A DNA stretch of 64,000 nt from Owenia fusiformis (taxonomy: Eukaryota; Annelida; Polychaeta; Sabellida; Oweniidae). The position numbers and the translations under genes are program-made. Shown here piece by piece: positions 32,568 through 43,051 of the stretch; within the stretch, counting starts at the first letter, position 1, and each line of letters starts with the position of its first letter. The stretch is taken from contig CAIIXF020000003.1 in NCBI GenBank assembly GCA_903813345.2, positions 366,730 through 430,729 on the forward strand. Reading direction: 5' to 3'. The notes below the pieces were generated by a model. The model ran no database searches, was not told the DNA's origin, and saw nothing but the letters and a program-made list of their open reading frames with translations.

Positions 32568-33182
32568 ATGGCTGAACTTGACACTTTTTTGAATAGTTTA
32601 TTCTTTTCTTCATCTGAAAATACTTTAAGTTCTATTTCTACTCAAGTCAACCTTCCTACAGAAAATGAAAACAATTTAAAACGTCAATTTGAAAATCTGG
32701 ATGATGAAATAGAAAAAAAGAAAGCAAAAAAGATGAAACTTAGTTGTATAATACAGGACTTTGCAACCAAGAACTAACATTTTGAAAAATCATTTGTTTC
32801 AAAATAGAGTTTGCTGAAAATGACTTAGTTTAGGGATGCCTTTGAATATTACGTTTCCAATGTGGAACAAATTCCTCAAAGAAGATGTGATGGCAAATAT
32901 AAATCTGTATCTAGCAATTCGTCAGTGGAACTGGTACCTAAGAAATGCAGCTATAAAATTGATGGCACCTCTTTTCAACTCACCGCAGAAATTTGGACAT
33001 ACAAACAAGTTTTTGCTAACTTAAAGATGTCAGTACTGGGATATGGAACTCAAGGACTTGTCCTGGTCAGAGGTGACATTGCTGTCAAAATACTAAGCCC
33101 AGTTGAAGTAACTTTAGACTCGTACCTCGTTTCTTGTGGAATCCAAAAGTTTCTCAAGAATGAAATGGAGGAGAACATTTAA
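32568..33182 (+). pseudogene. kinase-like relic (GYGTQG loop, AVKIL)
   Basis: The first frame (32568-32777) is serine/asparagine-rich with a lysine cluster (EIEKKKAKKMKLS). After stops, 32836-33182 in another frame ends with SVLGYGTQGLVLVRGDIAVK followed by IL and about 30 residues. G-x-G-x-x-G-x-V followed ten residues later by AVKIL is the pattern of protein kinase subdomains I and II. The frame stops before the C-helix is complete, so only the N-lobe start survives. It does not closely resemble the kinase at 23.8 kb. Two short motifs support the call, so it is tentative. Confidence 0.4.
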
Positions 33183-33698
33183 ATACAACAATCAGCAGTT
33201 CTATGATGTATAATGAACTCTATTTCAATAAAAAAAATTAGCTTATAAGAGTGACTTTTAGGCGAAAATATTCATAAATCTGCAAACATAAACAAGAGTC
33301 CTAATTCACCCTCGTATGTATAGGAATAAGCTATACTTACATATAAAATAAATATATGTTTGTATGCATAATATGATGGTACATGGTGATAAAAATTTGG
33401 CCCCGAATGAATCTCTTGGTAGGGGACATTTATGGATTGAGTCAAATGTAAGTTAAGGGCATGTTAATTAATTATCTTTATGGTATCTTTTCACAAAAAA
33501 GGTGTTCTAAAAGAAGTCAAAAGGTGTTCTAAAAGAAGTCAAATGGTAAAGGGAACACCTTTACCCTCAGGTAACATTGAAAATTGAGCTTGGTACTTTG
33601 TGGTTAATTCACTTCGTAGGTGCAACATCAGTGGCAATGTATATCATCAAAAGCACTGAAGGGGGCGAGAGAAAGAAGACTGGAAAGGGGCAAATTCA
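33183..33698. other. no gene; 22-bp direct repeat
   Basis: AGGTGTTCTAAAAGAAGTCA is repeated in tandem at 33500-33545. The rest is A+T-rich and directly upstream of the Helitron relic. Confidence 0.5.
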
Positions 33699-34910
33699 TT
33701 GGTCACCATGCCAATAACCAACACAATTAAAAAGGGATATCTTAATGATGTTGGTGGAGCCTGGCATTTGAACAGTCCAAAGGTTTCAAAAAATTCTCAG
33801 TACATATTTTTTGCTCAATATACTACGGAATTGAAGAATATTATAGATAAAGTCAATTACACATTAAAAAAGGGATCTGAGAAAAGAAATGATGGAACTA
33901 AACTTTCAATTGATGATATCATAAATAAAGAAAAGTGTGAAACTTTGAACAGAAAAAATGTGGGATATCACTATCTTCAACCAGTAAGGGGTACTCCACC
34001 TTTTTGGCAACGAGAGCAAAAAAATATATTTGCAATGGTTCGACAGATTGGATTACCAACTTGGTTTACTTCTTTTTCATGTGCAGATTTGCGCGTGAAT
34101 GAATTCATTTCCACAATATTAAATCAAAATTGTAATCTTAGAATGCCAAATGAGGTTTCCAAAACTGAAAAGTACAATCTTATTAGAGAAAATCCTGTCA
34201 CAGTTGCAAGGTTGTTTGATTTTAGGTGGACATGTTTTCTCAGAGATGTTATATTATCACCAGCCAACCCAATTGATTCAATTTTCCAAAACCACCTTCC
34301 ATTAATACATTTATTGCTGATGCGTCTGATTGTGATATCAACATGAATTCTAAACAGGCCCAGGATATTCTTGTGGCCTTAAAAGAACTTATTATATCTC
34401 ATGATTGTTCTGCTCTTTCCTTAAATGAAATATATGAAAAAGCATGGCCTGGATTGACACAAGAAAAGTATGAAGATGCTGTGAATGTACTTGCAAAATC
34501 AAAGAAAATAATACTTACGCGAAATTTCTGTGATATATGGATCAACAACTATAATGAAGATTTGTTAAGAGCTTGGAATGCAAACATGGACATTCAATAC
34601 CCAGTTGATATTTTTGCCGTTATAGTATATATTATATCATATGTTTCAAAGGGTGAAGTCGAAATGAGTAGAAATTTGCAAGAAGCATCAGAAGAAGCAA
34701 GAGAAAAAAATGCTAGTGCATCAAAAGCCATGAAAATGATTGGGTTTAAATACATAAAAGTATCGAGAAATAAGTGTTCAAGAAGCTGTATATAGAGGGA
34801 GTAACATGAAATTGAAACAGTCTTCTACCTGTAGGCAAAAATCCAACAAGGATGACACTACCATTGTCTGTATACCGAAAGAAGAAAGATGACAGTATAT
34901 TTCTAGTTCG
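33699..34910 (+). pseudogene. Helitron Rep/helicase N-terminal fragment
   Basis: The frame 33699-34346 contains YHYLQPVRGTPPFWQREQKN and IFAMVRQIGLPTWFTSFSCA, then MPNEVSKTEKYNLIRENPVT and FRWTCFLRDVI: the Helitron-like N-terminal domain. The next frame, 34343-34795, has CDIWINNYNEDLLRAWNANM and VYIISYVSKGEVEMS, the region with the catalytic-tyrosine YVSK motif. Two further frames to about 34910 continue the same protein (ISVQEAVYRGSNMKL, then PVGKNPTRMTLPLSVYRKKK). The HUH metal-binding segment expected between NPI and NHLP is deleted, so the copy is dead even apart from its shifts. The helicase part is missing here; a helicase tail lies at 43856. Confidence 0.9.
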
Positions 34911-34913
34911 TGG

Positions 34914-35080
34914 CTGAACTCGCCACGGGAGAGGAGGCAACACCGGCAGGTATTGAGGCTGAATCCGCCACGGAAGAGGAGGCAACACCAGCGGGTATTT
35001 AGGCTGAATCCGCCACGGGAATGAAGGAGGCAACATCTAGTATTGAGGCTGAACCCGCCACAGGAGAGGAGGCAAATCAA
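34914..35080 (+). repeat. 45-bp tandem repeat, about 3.7 copies
   Basis: The unit GAGGCTGAATCCGCCACGGA plus AGAGGAGGCAACACCAGCGG and GTATT encodes 15 residues per copy (EAESATEEEATPAGI), with one in-frame TAG and one slightly longer copy. It lies between the Helitron relic and a LINE-like fragment, in frame with the latter. Confidence 0.85.
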
Positions 35081-35194
35081 AATATTTCTGCTTTTGATTG
35101 GGATAACTTAATTTACTCTGGGGACATTAACTCTGCAACTCAAAAATTTTCTGATACATTATTTAATTTAATTTGTAACTTGTATATATGTTGA
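35074..35194 (+). pseudogene. non-LTR retrotransposon-like fragment (FDWDNL)
   Basis: In frame with the 45-bp repeats, the sequence reads AFDWDNLIYSGDINSATQKF and SDTLFNLI before a stop. An aromatic-W--l pattern followed by -d-n-a---F---l--l resembles the linker between endonuclease and reverse transcriptase in LINE ORF2 proteins. It is short, and the A-rich run after it (35209-35220) could be a tail or chance. Confidence 0.35.
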
Positions 35195-35489
35195 ATAAAT
35201 AATTTTATAAAAAAAAAAACCACAGGGTGAACAGAATCGCACCCTTGAACAGAATACATTTTCGGGATGGAAAATTCAAAATGGCCACCTTAACATTTAC
35301 CCAGGCTGCCTAAAAAAGTAATCAGTACTAAACTTTCCATAGAAACATCTCTAAAATTTTAGGATAAATCCATGAAACCTGTAAACAACCCTCAAGAGAC
35401 ACGTTTTAAGGTATTACTTCACAGTGTATCAGCTTTTTTTCTACAATTCAGATTTTTCTGAAAAAAATCCTGATGTTCTAGATTGGAGA
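35195..35489. other. no gene seen
   Basis: A+T-rich with an A run at 35209-35220. Confidence 0.4.
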
Positions 35490-36175
35490 AGCATGTGCTG
35501 AGAGGACACGAATGGGAATTTGAGTAATTATGCCCTACTATCATATACAAATAGGCGACATATGTTGACAATTAAGGACTCCTCCTGTAGAAATAAGAAA
35601 TATAGAATCAATTTTGAGGAGGTAGGCAACTTTGCACAGCAAAGTAATATTCAAATTCTACCTATTTTTGCAATTTTTAGCATATGATTTACCAGTTTTT
35701 AATCGTAGGCTAATCTGTTAATGTAGGTGTGAAAACTTGATCAGAAGTGTAGATCGATCAGTAACCCTTCTCTCTGACGTAGACAAAAACCAGATGATGA
35801 TACATATTCATTCACTGAGTGAAGAAGCCAAGAAGCATCTACTCACACATAATACAGGTGTTTATCAGTTATAACTATATATTACAATACCCCCATTTAA
35901 TTTACAGGTACCACAACAGGGAAACTGAATTGGTCGTCAAAGAAAAGGAGCACAATGGAACAGCCGCAAGAACAATGCTCAGAGACCAAGAAACCCAAGA
36001 GGTCGAAGCAAATAACTACCTCCAACCCAAACTACATGTCTAATCATAAACCGAAACTTTCTAGTTTTATAGAACAAGTGATATGACCAAAAGCAAAGAC
36101 AACTGTTCAACAGATACCTGCACTTGTTGACACAGAATCAACATGTGAAATCATTAACCCTTTCCCAACGTGAAT
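35490..36175 (+). pseudogene. decayed multi-exon gene fragment sharing the EWEFE family
   Basis: 35490-35540 repeats the start of the family at 5965 (HVLRGHEWEFE, stop, LCPTII). An exon 35727-35857 reads ENLIRSVDRSVTLLSDVDKN then IHSLSEEAKKHLLTHNT. After a 50-bp intron the exon from 35908 reads TTTGKLNWSSKKRSTMEQPQ, has basic KKPKRSK, and continues through one in-frame TGA at about 36084 to a stop at 36175. The two exons join with compatible phase (1). A shadow frame at 35819-36043 is ignored. Function unknown; probably a multicopy element protein. Confidence 0.45.
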
Positions 36176-37724
36176 ATAAGACGAAAATGTTGGCCCTGGT
36201 GACGGATAAGTAAGAGCAGTTTTTAGGGGAAAACTGAAAATTACCTATGCCCAGAGACCTATACCTTGAATTTTATCACTGAAATACATTTTTTAGTAAG
36301 GACTATCGTATTAGAACAACTTGTCAAAATTTGGTGTAAAAATACTGAATAGAATTGAGTTTCAACAAGTAGATTCATGTTGGTGAGTATTGCTTGAATC
36401 CATTTTCAATATTCATTTTCAACTTGCTTTTCATAAGGACTTGTGGATGGTATTAATATATACATTTTCATTCTCAGTCTCTCATCAATTTTTTTAAAAA
36501 TAAAAAGTCTTAATCTGGAGTCTTAATCTGGAGTCTTGAATTGAACTTGTTCAATTTCACCAATCTAGTTATTCTTCTTAGCAAGATTTCTCAGTAACTA
36601 GAAGACTTAGAGTAAATCTAATTACATGGTCAGTTAGGGTATGTGACCTAGTTTCTTGGAAATTAGATCAAATTTTTATCTAGGTCGAAGGTCAAAATTT
36701 AGGTCAATTTTTCTAATTTCACAATTTTTCAATTTTCTTTTTAATCTATCAATATTTCTTGCAATGAATTAAATTATAGCTCCCTCTAAGTATTTCAAAC
36801 ATTTCGCTCACTCTATGTCTCGATGAAAATTTTACCAATTTTGGGAAAATGAACTCCAAAAAAAGGGTGAAATTTAAATTGATCCAAATCTATTATGAGT
36901 AGTTTTAATTTAACAGAAGATTTTCTCAGGATTTTGAATCTGAAAACAATATTGTGATCCGACTTCCCGTTCAGGAGTTAACACCTTTTGAAATTTCAAA
37001 AAAATGATACGATGGTACCCTGATGGCATGTCTACCTGACCGTTAATTTTTTCATTTCTCATTAATATCAGAGATCAAAATCTAACTGTAATAGGAAATT
37101 TTCTCAAGATTCCGAATCTGTCAACAAAATTGAAATCAGACATCCGGTTCAGGAGCTATGGCCTTTTGAAATCTCAAAAATCCCTACCGCTGCCACCAAT
37201 GTAGCATCCTGATGTTAAGTCAATGGTAATCAATAGCCAATCATCAAAGATTCAGTAAAATTTTGAGTGCTAAGGGCCAAGGTCAAAATCTAGGTCAATT
37301 TTGTTAATTTTGATATTACCTTACTATTGATCAAATTTTGCTTTTAAAGTTGTGATGAACATAAATATTTTCTTTAAATTTCACTTTCTCATCTATATCA
37401 GATGTCAAAATCATTTAAATAAATAAAAAAAATGGAATCTGGAGTCTTGAATTGAACTTGTTCAATTTCTCCAATCTAGTTATAAAAACAATTGAAGTTC
37501 TTGAACAATTTCAGACCCTGCACACCTTATAAAGACATTTCACAATGTCTTTGCAAACAGTTACAGCCACAAATTGAGCTGCCACATGTTGAATGGACAA
37601 AACATTTAATGGATGTACATCGTTGACTTTTTTCAGAAACATTACAGTGGAGTTTGACTTCTTCTTCCTGGCTACTATAATGTAAATGCAATTCATTACA
37701 CAAACAAATTTCACAAATCCAATT
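36176..37724. repeat. A+T-rich region with internal direct repeats
   Basis: GGAGTCTTGAATTGAACTTG and the following 25 bp occur at 36529-36572 and again at 37441-37485, bracketing about 870 bp. Inside, 36915-37000 and 37095-37180 are diverged copies of one another (TTTTCTCA-GATT--GAATCTG, then TTCAGGAG and CCTTTTGAAAT). It is too short and diverged to call LTRs. No protein motif. Confidence 0.6.
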
Positions 37725-38316
37725 TCATATATCATTTTAAAACTCATCCAAAGTTACATTGATTTGCCAAGTATCATTGTTCAATTTACAAATGGGAAAG
37801 AGTTACAGGCATTTCAAAACTTAGTGCTTGGCCAAAATTAAAGTTAAAATCAGTCTCCTGGAACAGTTCTAACCTGAATGTGACCAAAAATATGGGTGAT
37901 ATCATCAAAAAGAGGATGGATATTGAGTTGTAAAAAGATACTCCAAGGAAACTCTTCTAAAATGCCTTAAAAAGGTTTTATTAGGATTATTAAATGCCAT
38001 ACCCCTATTTGCAGTGCATTTAAGGTCAAATCTGGAAAGAATTGCTACTGTTAACATGGCCAAGGGAGACGCGGCGACTATTAATTTTGTGTAAAACTAA
38101 ACTTTAATTTTGGTAAAACAGTACATTTTGAAATCTATGTAACTTTTTCCCATTTGTGGGTTGAGGCATGATACTTGGCAAATCAATGTCACTTTGGACA
38201 AGCTTTAAAATGATATATGATACATACTATGGGGACATTGTTGTATGTCTGCCTAAGGGGGCCCCATACTTTCGGGACACCCTGTATTCTTGAATAACCA
38301 ATCTTTTTCATTCCAG

Positions 38317-38932
38317 AAAAGGAGGAGATTAGACAACAGAGGGTGGCACTGCAGGAATACCAGCACTCCGCAGCGGTAAAGCTATTTCAGTTTTCAGGTT
38401 GGTCTGAATTTACATTCAAACACTTTGCAGCATTATTATCTAAATCATCCAACTGAACGAGTTGGGGGATGCCTCTGTCCATCCGTCCGTTATTTTTAAG
38501 AAAAAGCCCAGTATTGCATGGCAACCATTTTTACGTTTTTAAACATAATAAAGTGATTTTGTTGATATTTAATTTGCGAAAACTACCATCCTCCGATTAC
38601 AGGGCGGTCTTACCCTTTGAATGAATGTTGCCCTTTACTTTCTGAAGTGACATTTAATGTCTGTCTTACTGTTTACTATATTTGATACCTAAAAACATTT
38701 GTATTCCCCTTTACTATCTGTATTACCCATAATATTAAGTCTGTATTTTCTTGAAATATATTTTGTATGATAACAACATATTGCAGTTGATGAATAACCT
38801 ACTGTTCTTCTTGTTTATTATTATACATAGAGAAACTCATTGCTTCTTCACTCTGGGGGGTAATCACATTGTGGCAGCTTGCCAGGAATTACTACAAGAG
38901 TGGCCAGAAAATGATAATCTTAAGGGATTAGA
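38317..38932 (+). pseudogene. partial duplicate of the ParB-like gene (exon A and truncated exon B)
   Basis: Exon A is intact (38317-38375). In exon B, 81 bp present in locus 1 (20594-20674) are absent. The break falls between two copies of ATTGCTT, a microhomology deletion that removed the exon's acceptor and first 20-odd codons while keeping the downstream register (GGNHIVAACQELLQEW survives, about 38855-38932). Exons C and D are not present downstream. Non-functional. Confidence 0.85.
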
Positions 38933-38966
38933 GTAAGTGTATAGTTTTTATCTTAAAGTACATGTA

Positions 38967-39141
38967 CAGGGTGGGCCAAAAAACAGCCCCCCCCCCCTAG
39001 ACAATAGTTCTGATAAGTTTTTGCTTTTTATCAAAAACACAATTAATGATATATCATTCTAAAGATAATTCTCTGTTAATACAACAATTTCAAACCATAT
39101 AAAAGCAAAAAATTATCAGGACTACTGGCTAGGAGGTGATT
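38967..39141. mobile_element. palindromic MITE copy 2, right end truncated
   Basis: The same element as 20803-20994. The left end CAGGGTGGGCCAAAAAACAG is intact, but the right terminal repeat is lost and replaced by unrelated sequence. Confidence 0.85.
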
Positions 39142-39214
39142 TTATTCATTTTTATATCCTGTATGTATCCTGACATCAGGATTCGTTGTATTCGTACACA
39201 TATTTTGCTGTGAT

Positions 39215-39840
39215 GGAAACAACAACTTGATGACTGGAGGGATATGATTCCTGTAGATGATATAAAATAGATGACAATTAAAGCAATGCATCAAACGATT
39301 TAACCGCCGACGCCAAATAATGGCACGTCATCTAGCCAGGATAACAGGACTATGCGTATCAATATAGCTGCTAAATTACCCCAAAATTTCTGCTATGTCA
39401 CATTTATTGGGACCTTCATTGTAAAGGTTTGTGGGATCAACTGCTGACTCTGTCAAATGGGGCTCGAAAGGAAGTACAATGGTGGCTCAGTTACGTAGAT
39501 GTATGGAACAAAGCGCCAATACAGTTACGCTCCATTCAGAAACAGTTTTCAGTGGATGCAAGTCATCTAGCATGGGGAGCATGTTTGGAAAACATGCATG
39601 CGTCCGCCCAATGGTCAAACAGAATGTCCCAGCAGTCAACTGATCACCGGGAGCTTATGGCCATTTACCTTGCACTACAAACATTTTTACTTCACATAAA
39701 GCTGCTCTCCATATAGATCTTGACAGACAATACTACAGCTCTGGCGTATGTAAACAATCAGGGGGGGCCAAGTTTGTATCTTACACAAATCGCCAAAGCA
39801 ATATGGTTAAGTGGTAAAGTATTTTTACATCTTTGCTCCA
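39215..39840 (+). pseudogene. DIRS-like reverse transcriptase/RNase H fragment, copy 2
   Basis: It shares 39215-39590 with copy 1 (ARHLARITGLCVS and onward) and extends further: QQSTDHRELMAIYLALQTFL, an in-frame TAG at 39715, then ILTDNTTALAYVNNQGGPSL and YLTQIAKAIW. This gives the RNase H strand with the E of the eLkAi-lAl helix and the D of the sDN-ta-aYvnkqGG motif, characteristic of DIRS-type elements. Besides the internal stop, an upstream shift near 39370 separates the first part. Confidence 0.85.
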
Positions 39841-39910
39841 AGAGTCCATGAGTAATTACAGCAATTTTAAAACATATTGTTCTTGCAATACTGTAGAAGT
39901 GGAAACTTTA

Positions 39911-39985
39911 ACAACGTGGAAACTTTGGCGAAATTAAGGGTTGAAGGAGAGACGCCAAAATAAAAATTCTCGTCTCGAGGAGAAA
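39911..39985. mobile_element. fragment related to the MITE at 123-394
   Basis: AACTTTGGCGAAATTAAGGG and AGACGCCAAAATAAAAATTC echo the GGCGAAATTGAAAACTTCGC part of the first MITE. It is partial, with no ends seen. Confidence 0.45.
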
Positions 39986-40039
39986 GTGTGCTGTAACAGC
40001 ATCCCTGAGGTGATGGGCCTAAATCATCAAGCTATGCTC

Positions 40040-40297
40040 CTTGGGGAGGTTTTTTGCATTTCCAAGATGTAATACTCTGAACCCTGGGTTCCACGGGCTA
40101 TGCATCAATAGACTGACGCTTATTAATGCATGGAGGATATTCAAGAAGGTGAATCTTCCAGGAAAATCAGGCACATTGCATATAGGCAACTTGCTCTGGC
40201 AGCATGGGAGATTCTTGGGCCAAAGGTTAGCACTTTCCTCGACCAGAGGCATTTGAGAAACAGTTTCAGTTTGTAGGGTTTCAGGAAGCAGAATAAT
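40040..40297 (+). pseudogene. P2X7 C-terminal-type zinc domain relic, copy C
   Basis: The frame at 40041 includes CNTLNPGFHGLCINRLTLIN (the CI--hpGF---cLn segment). After a shift, 40173-40245 reads HIAYRQLALAAWEILGPKV, nearly the same as VAYRQLVQAAWGVLGPQV of copy B. The later IPSC-type cysteine segment is degenerate; GFQEAE near 40280 corresponds to GFKEAD of copy B. Copies B and C are therefore closer to one another than to copy A. Confidence 0.7.
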
Positions 40298-41420
40298 AAA
40301 CATGAATTAATAGAGCATTAGGCATTTGTTTCTTTATCTTTTGGTATTGTAACCCTTATTTGAAGAAATTACTGAAAGTAAGTAAAATATATTCACATTT
40401 TTAAAGCTGCAGTATTATTTAAAACTCTGTATTTGCATTAGATTGTGTAATTGTCAATTTCTTGTTTACATATACTTCGTATTAATTGCCTGTACAAGAT
40501 ACAAGAACATAACTTAGGAGGAATGCCTGTTTGTAAGTCGCTCCCGCAATGACAAACAAGGCAACAACATGCCACTATATTTTCAGGTATTTTTGTAATA
40601 GTTAATATGTACATCTATTACTATTACCTAGAACTAATACCTAGAACAAAAGTGTAAGTTTTAATACACATGCTAAGCTAAATTGTTCTTTGCATCATAG
40701 AAAGATGTTAATTCATTTCCGTGTCTCAATATCTGCACCATCAATTTAACTGTAGCCCCCCCATGTAATTATTACAAATGCGCATGTAATTACAAAAATA
40801 AAAACATGTGATTATCATTAGTTATTCATTAGTTGGGCAAACCACCCCCCTGGTATGCAATTTAGGGCAATGACACAAGAAATCACAGAACCTTCTACTC
40901 CATTGGCCTTCTTTAAATGTTCCTTAGTGAAGAGGTGTTTCAGAAGCTAGTCAATAATACAAACATATATACATGACTAAGCCTAAGTATAAAAAAAATA
41001 ACGATGGGTCATGGTAGGATGTGATAGTAGCGGAAAAGGAGCGTTTTGTGGTACTTGTAATTGATATGAGCTTTTTTATGGTTTCTTGTTTTTGAAATGT
41101 CAAAATAATCCTGAAAACTGAATTTTTATTCACTTCCATTTTGTTATTGTCTCGTATACCATTATTCTGCCCATCTAATTATAAAGAATATGACTCGTGT
41201 TCCATTTTGACTAATAAGGTACTGGATGAGCTAAAATTTATGTTATGTTCTCTAATTATGTTAATTACGTGTAATATATCATTTCTAAATGCAAAAAGTG
41301 AAGAACAGAAAGCATCAATGAATGCCCAGGAAATGAAATTCGATTTACTTACAGTTAAATTCTAAATGTTTGGAAATACTTTGAACAGAAGCAACTAGTC
41401 AAAGACATATCTAGTTTTAT
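40298..41420. other. no gene seen
   Basis: A+T-rich. The 74-codon frame at 41141 has no motif. Confidence 0.5.
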
Positions 41421-41910
41421 TATGAACATACCATTATTAAAAATAATAAATCTCTTATGTGATTACAAATGTGGAATTATTGTGGAACGACAGGTGAGGG
41501 AATATGTTGCGATCACAATTTGCCTACTACACGTGCGGGACATCAGAAACGTTCAACAACTAGTGGCGATCCCTGCAACTACAACTCTGGTGACAGACTT
41601 CATCCACATGGAGACGAGCAGGCGCTCTTCACTCAAGCGTGTATTATGACACCAGGACTATTATAAACTCTCTCACAATGATTTTCTGTGTCAGTGCCAA
41701 TGTCTGACGTCAGCCCTCAAGGAAATTCACATGAGAGGAATGTCCCACAATGATGAAAACCCGAACAACTACATCTTGATCAGCAACTGAGTGGGAAGAT
41801 CATTGATTTTGCATTAGCCTCATCTTTGAAGGAGCCCATGTACTTCAAGAACACCCCTAGTATTGCCCCTCAAATTTCCGATGGCAGTTCTTCATCTTCA
41901 ACTTCATAAA
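41421..41910 (+). pseudogene. protein kinase relic, related to the RFX-kinase locus
   Basis: The frame 41422-41649 contains DIRNVQQLVAIPATTTLVTD then FIHMETSRRSSLKRVL, resembling C-helix to hinge and paralleling QQLHGF and VIITHLI at 23.9 kb. After the stop the same frame resumes with SALKEIHMRGMSHNDENPNN and YILIS, a catalytic loop again with HND for HRD and N five residues later. A shifted frame then reads KIIDFALASSLKEPMYF, the DFG position with A for G. The shared HND supports a common family. No RFX-like part was found upstream. Confidence 0.65.
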
Positions 41911-43051
41911 GTATTACCATTTATTATCAATCAAGATCAACATTTTGACAAACTTAGGCCTACAACAAAACAAAACATACACAGACATGCTTTGACAGGA
42001 AAATACTAAAAAGCATGATATAGAACAGAATTTCAATAAAAAATCCTATTGCACCATTTCCTCCAAGATATTATTGATTATTTCACTATACTAGGTTATT
42101 TAAAAAGTGACAAATATCCTGTGAATTACATTGTAAATAAACAAATCTTTGCTTTGAGGTTCAATCACACATCTATTTATAAATTATTTAAGGAAAAATG
42201 CATGAGATAATATTTTATAATAGTTTACATTATTTAACAAATAGAAAATACTATAATTTTTTAGTTGTACCAAAAAACACTCTTAAAGGTTTTTCTTTAA
42301 AAACATTTTTATGTTGTAGATTGAAAATATATATGATGTGAGTGGATTGATCTTGCCACACCTTGAAGATGTAAATGGACATTCTCGGCCACACTGCTTT
42401 AAATTTATCAAGGAAAATGGACACAATAGAATGTATGAAAAAGATAGCTTCAAATACTTTCCTTACTGCATTCTGTTTGGCAAATTGTACTGACCCAAAT
42501 ATAGTACCCAAATTCATGAGAGGGAATGTAGGGAGACAAGAGTAGTCAAGGAGAGCAAGAAGACATATGTGGAGGAAGACATGTGTGGAGGAAGACAAAA
42601 ACAAAAAAATAGTAAAAGAACATAATGTGTATATTTTCCTTTATTTCCAGGAAAATCAGATTTGCATGTTGTAAGATCACAAATCCTGACAGATGACCAG
42701 TTGGGAGACCAACAAAGAATCCACTACACTCACAAAGCCATGTCAGCTGAAACTAATATCATCAACAATATAGCACTCCAGACAGTTTTGAAGCAGAGGC
42801 AATCATTTAAACATTCAAATCCGCTGTATTATTCATCATAGTGAGAAGGACAGTTATGGATTATTATGTCACCACTAAAAGTTGCCTCCAACATCAGACA
42901 ATTTGGAAGCAGAGACAATATTCATCTTCATTCAGAGATGATATATCTTTAAGCTGAAGAAATGAAATGGATGGATGAACAACCAACAAGAAAGCTGTTC
43001 ACTTCTCTCCCTCAGCCTAACTAGAGCCTCCCAGATATCTTAAGAATAACT
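41911..43051. other. no gene; small repeats
   Basis: CTGACCCAAATATAGTACCC near 42490 repeats the word at 27695. GTGTGGAGGAAGACA occurs twice near 42575-42595. The long reverse frame at 42251-42604 shows no motif. Downstream, 42660-43050 is loosely coding-like without a continuous frame. Confidence 0.4.

Larger units (their letters stand above)
37725..39141 (+). repeat. segmental duplication, copy 2 (pairs with 19537-20994)
   Basis: It matches copy 1 from 37768 on. Here the inverted arm extends further left (TTACATTGATTTGCCAAGTA, complementary to sequence near 38190), so the miniature element is more complete on its left side. The right edge falls inside the palindromic MITE at 39141, where unrelated sequence begins. 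Confidence 0.93.

Noticed and set aside
36529-37485. LTRs of a retrotransposon
   Set aside because: The direct repeat is about 45 bp, lacks TG...CA ends and a primer-binding site, and the interior has no gag or pol motif.
39431-39643. Second frame overlapping the DIRS RNase H relic (also 26840-27133)
   Set aside because: It is the +1 shadow of the better-supported frame, which carries the RNase H motifs.
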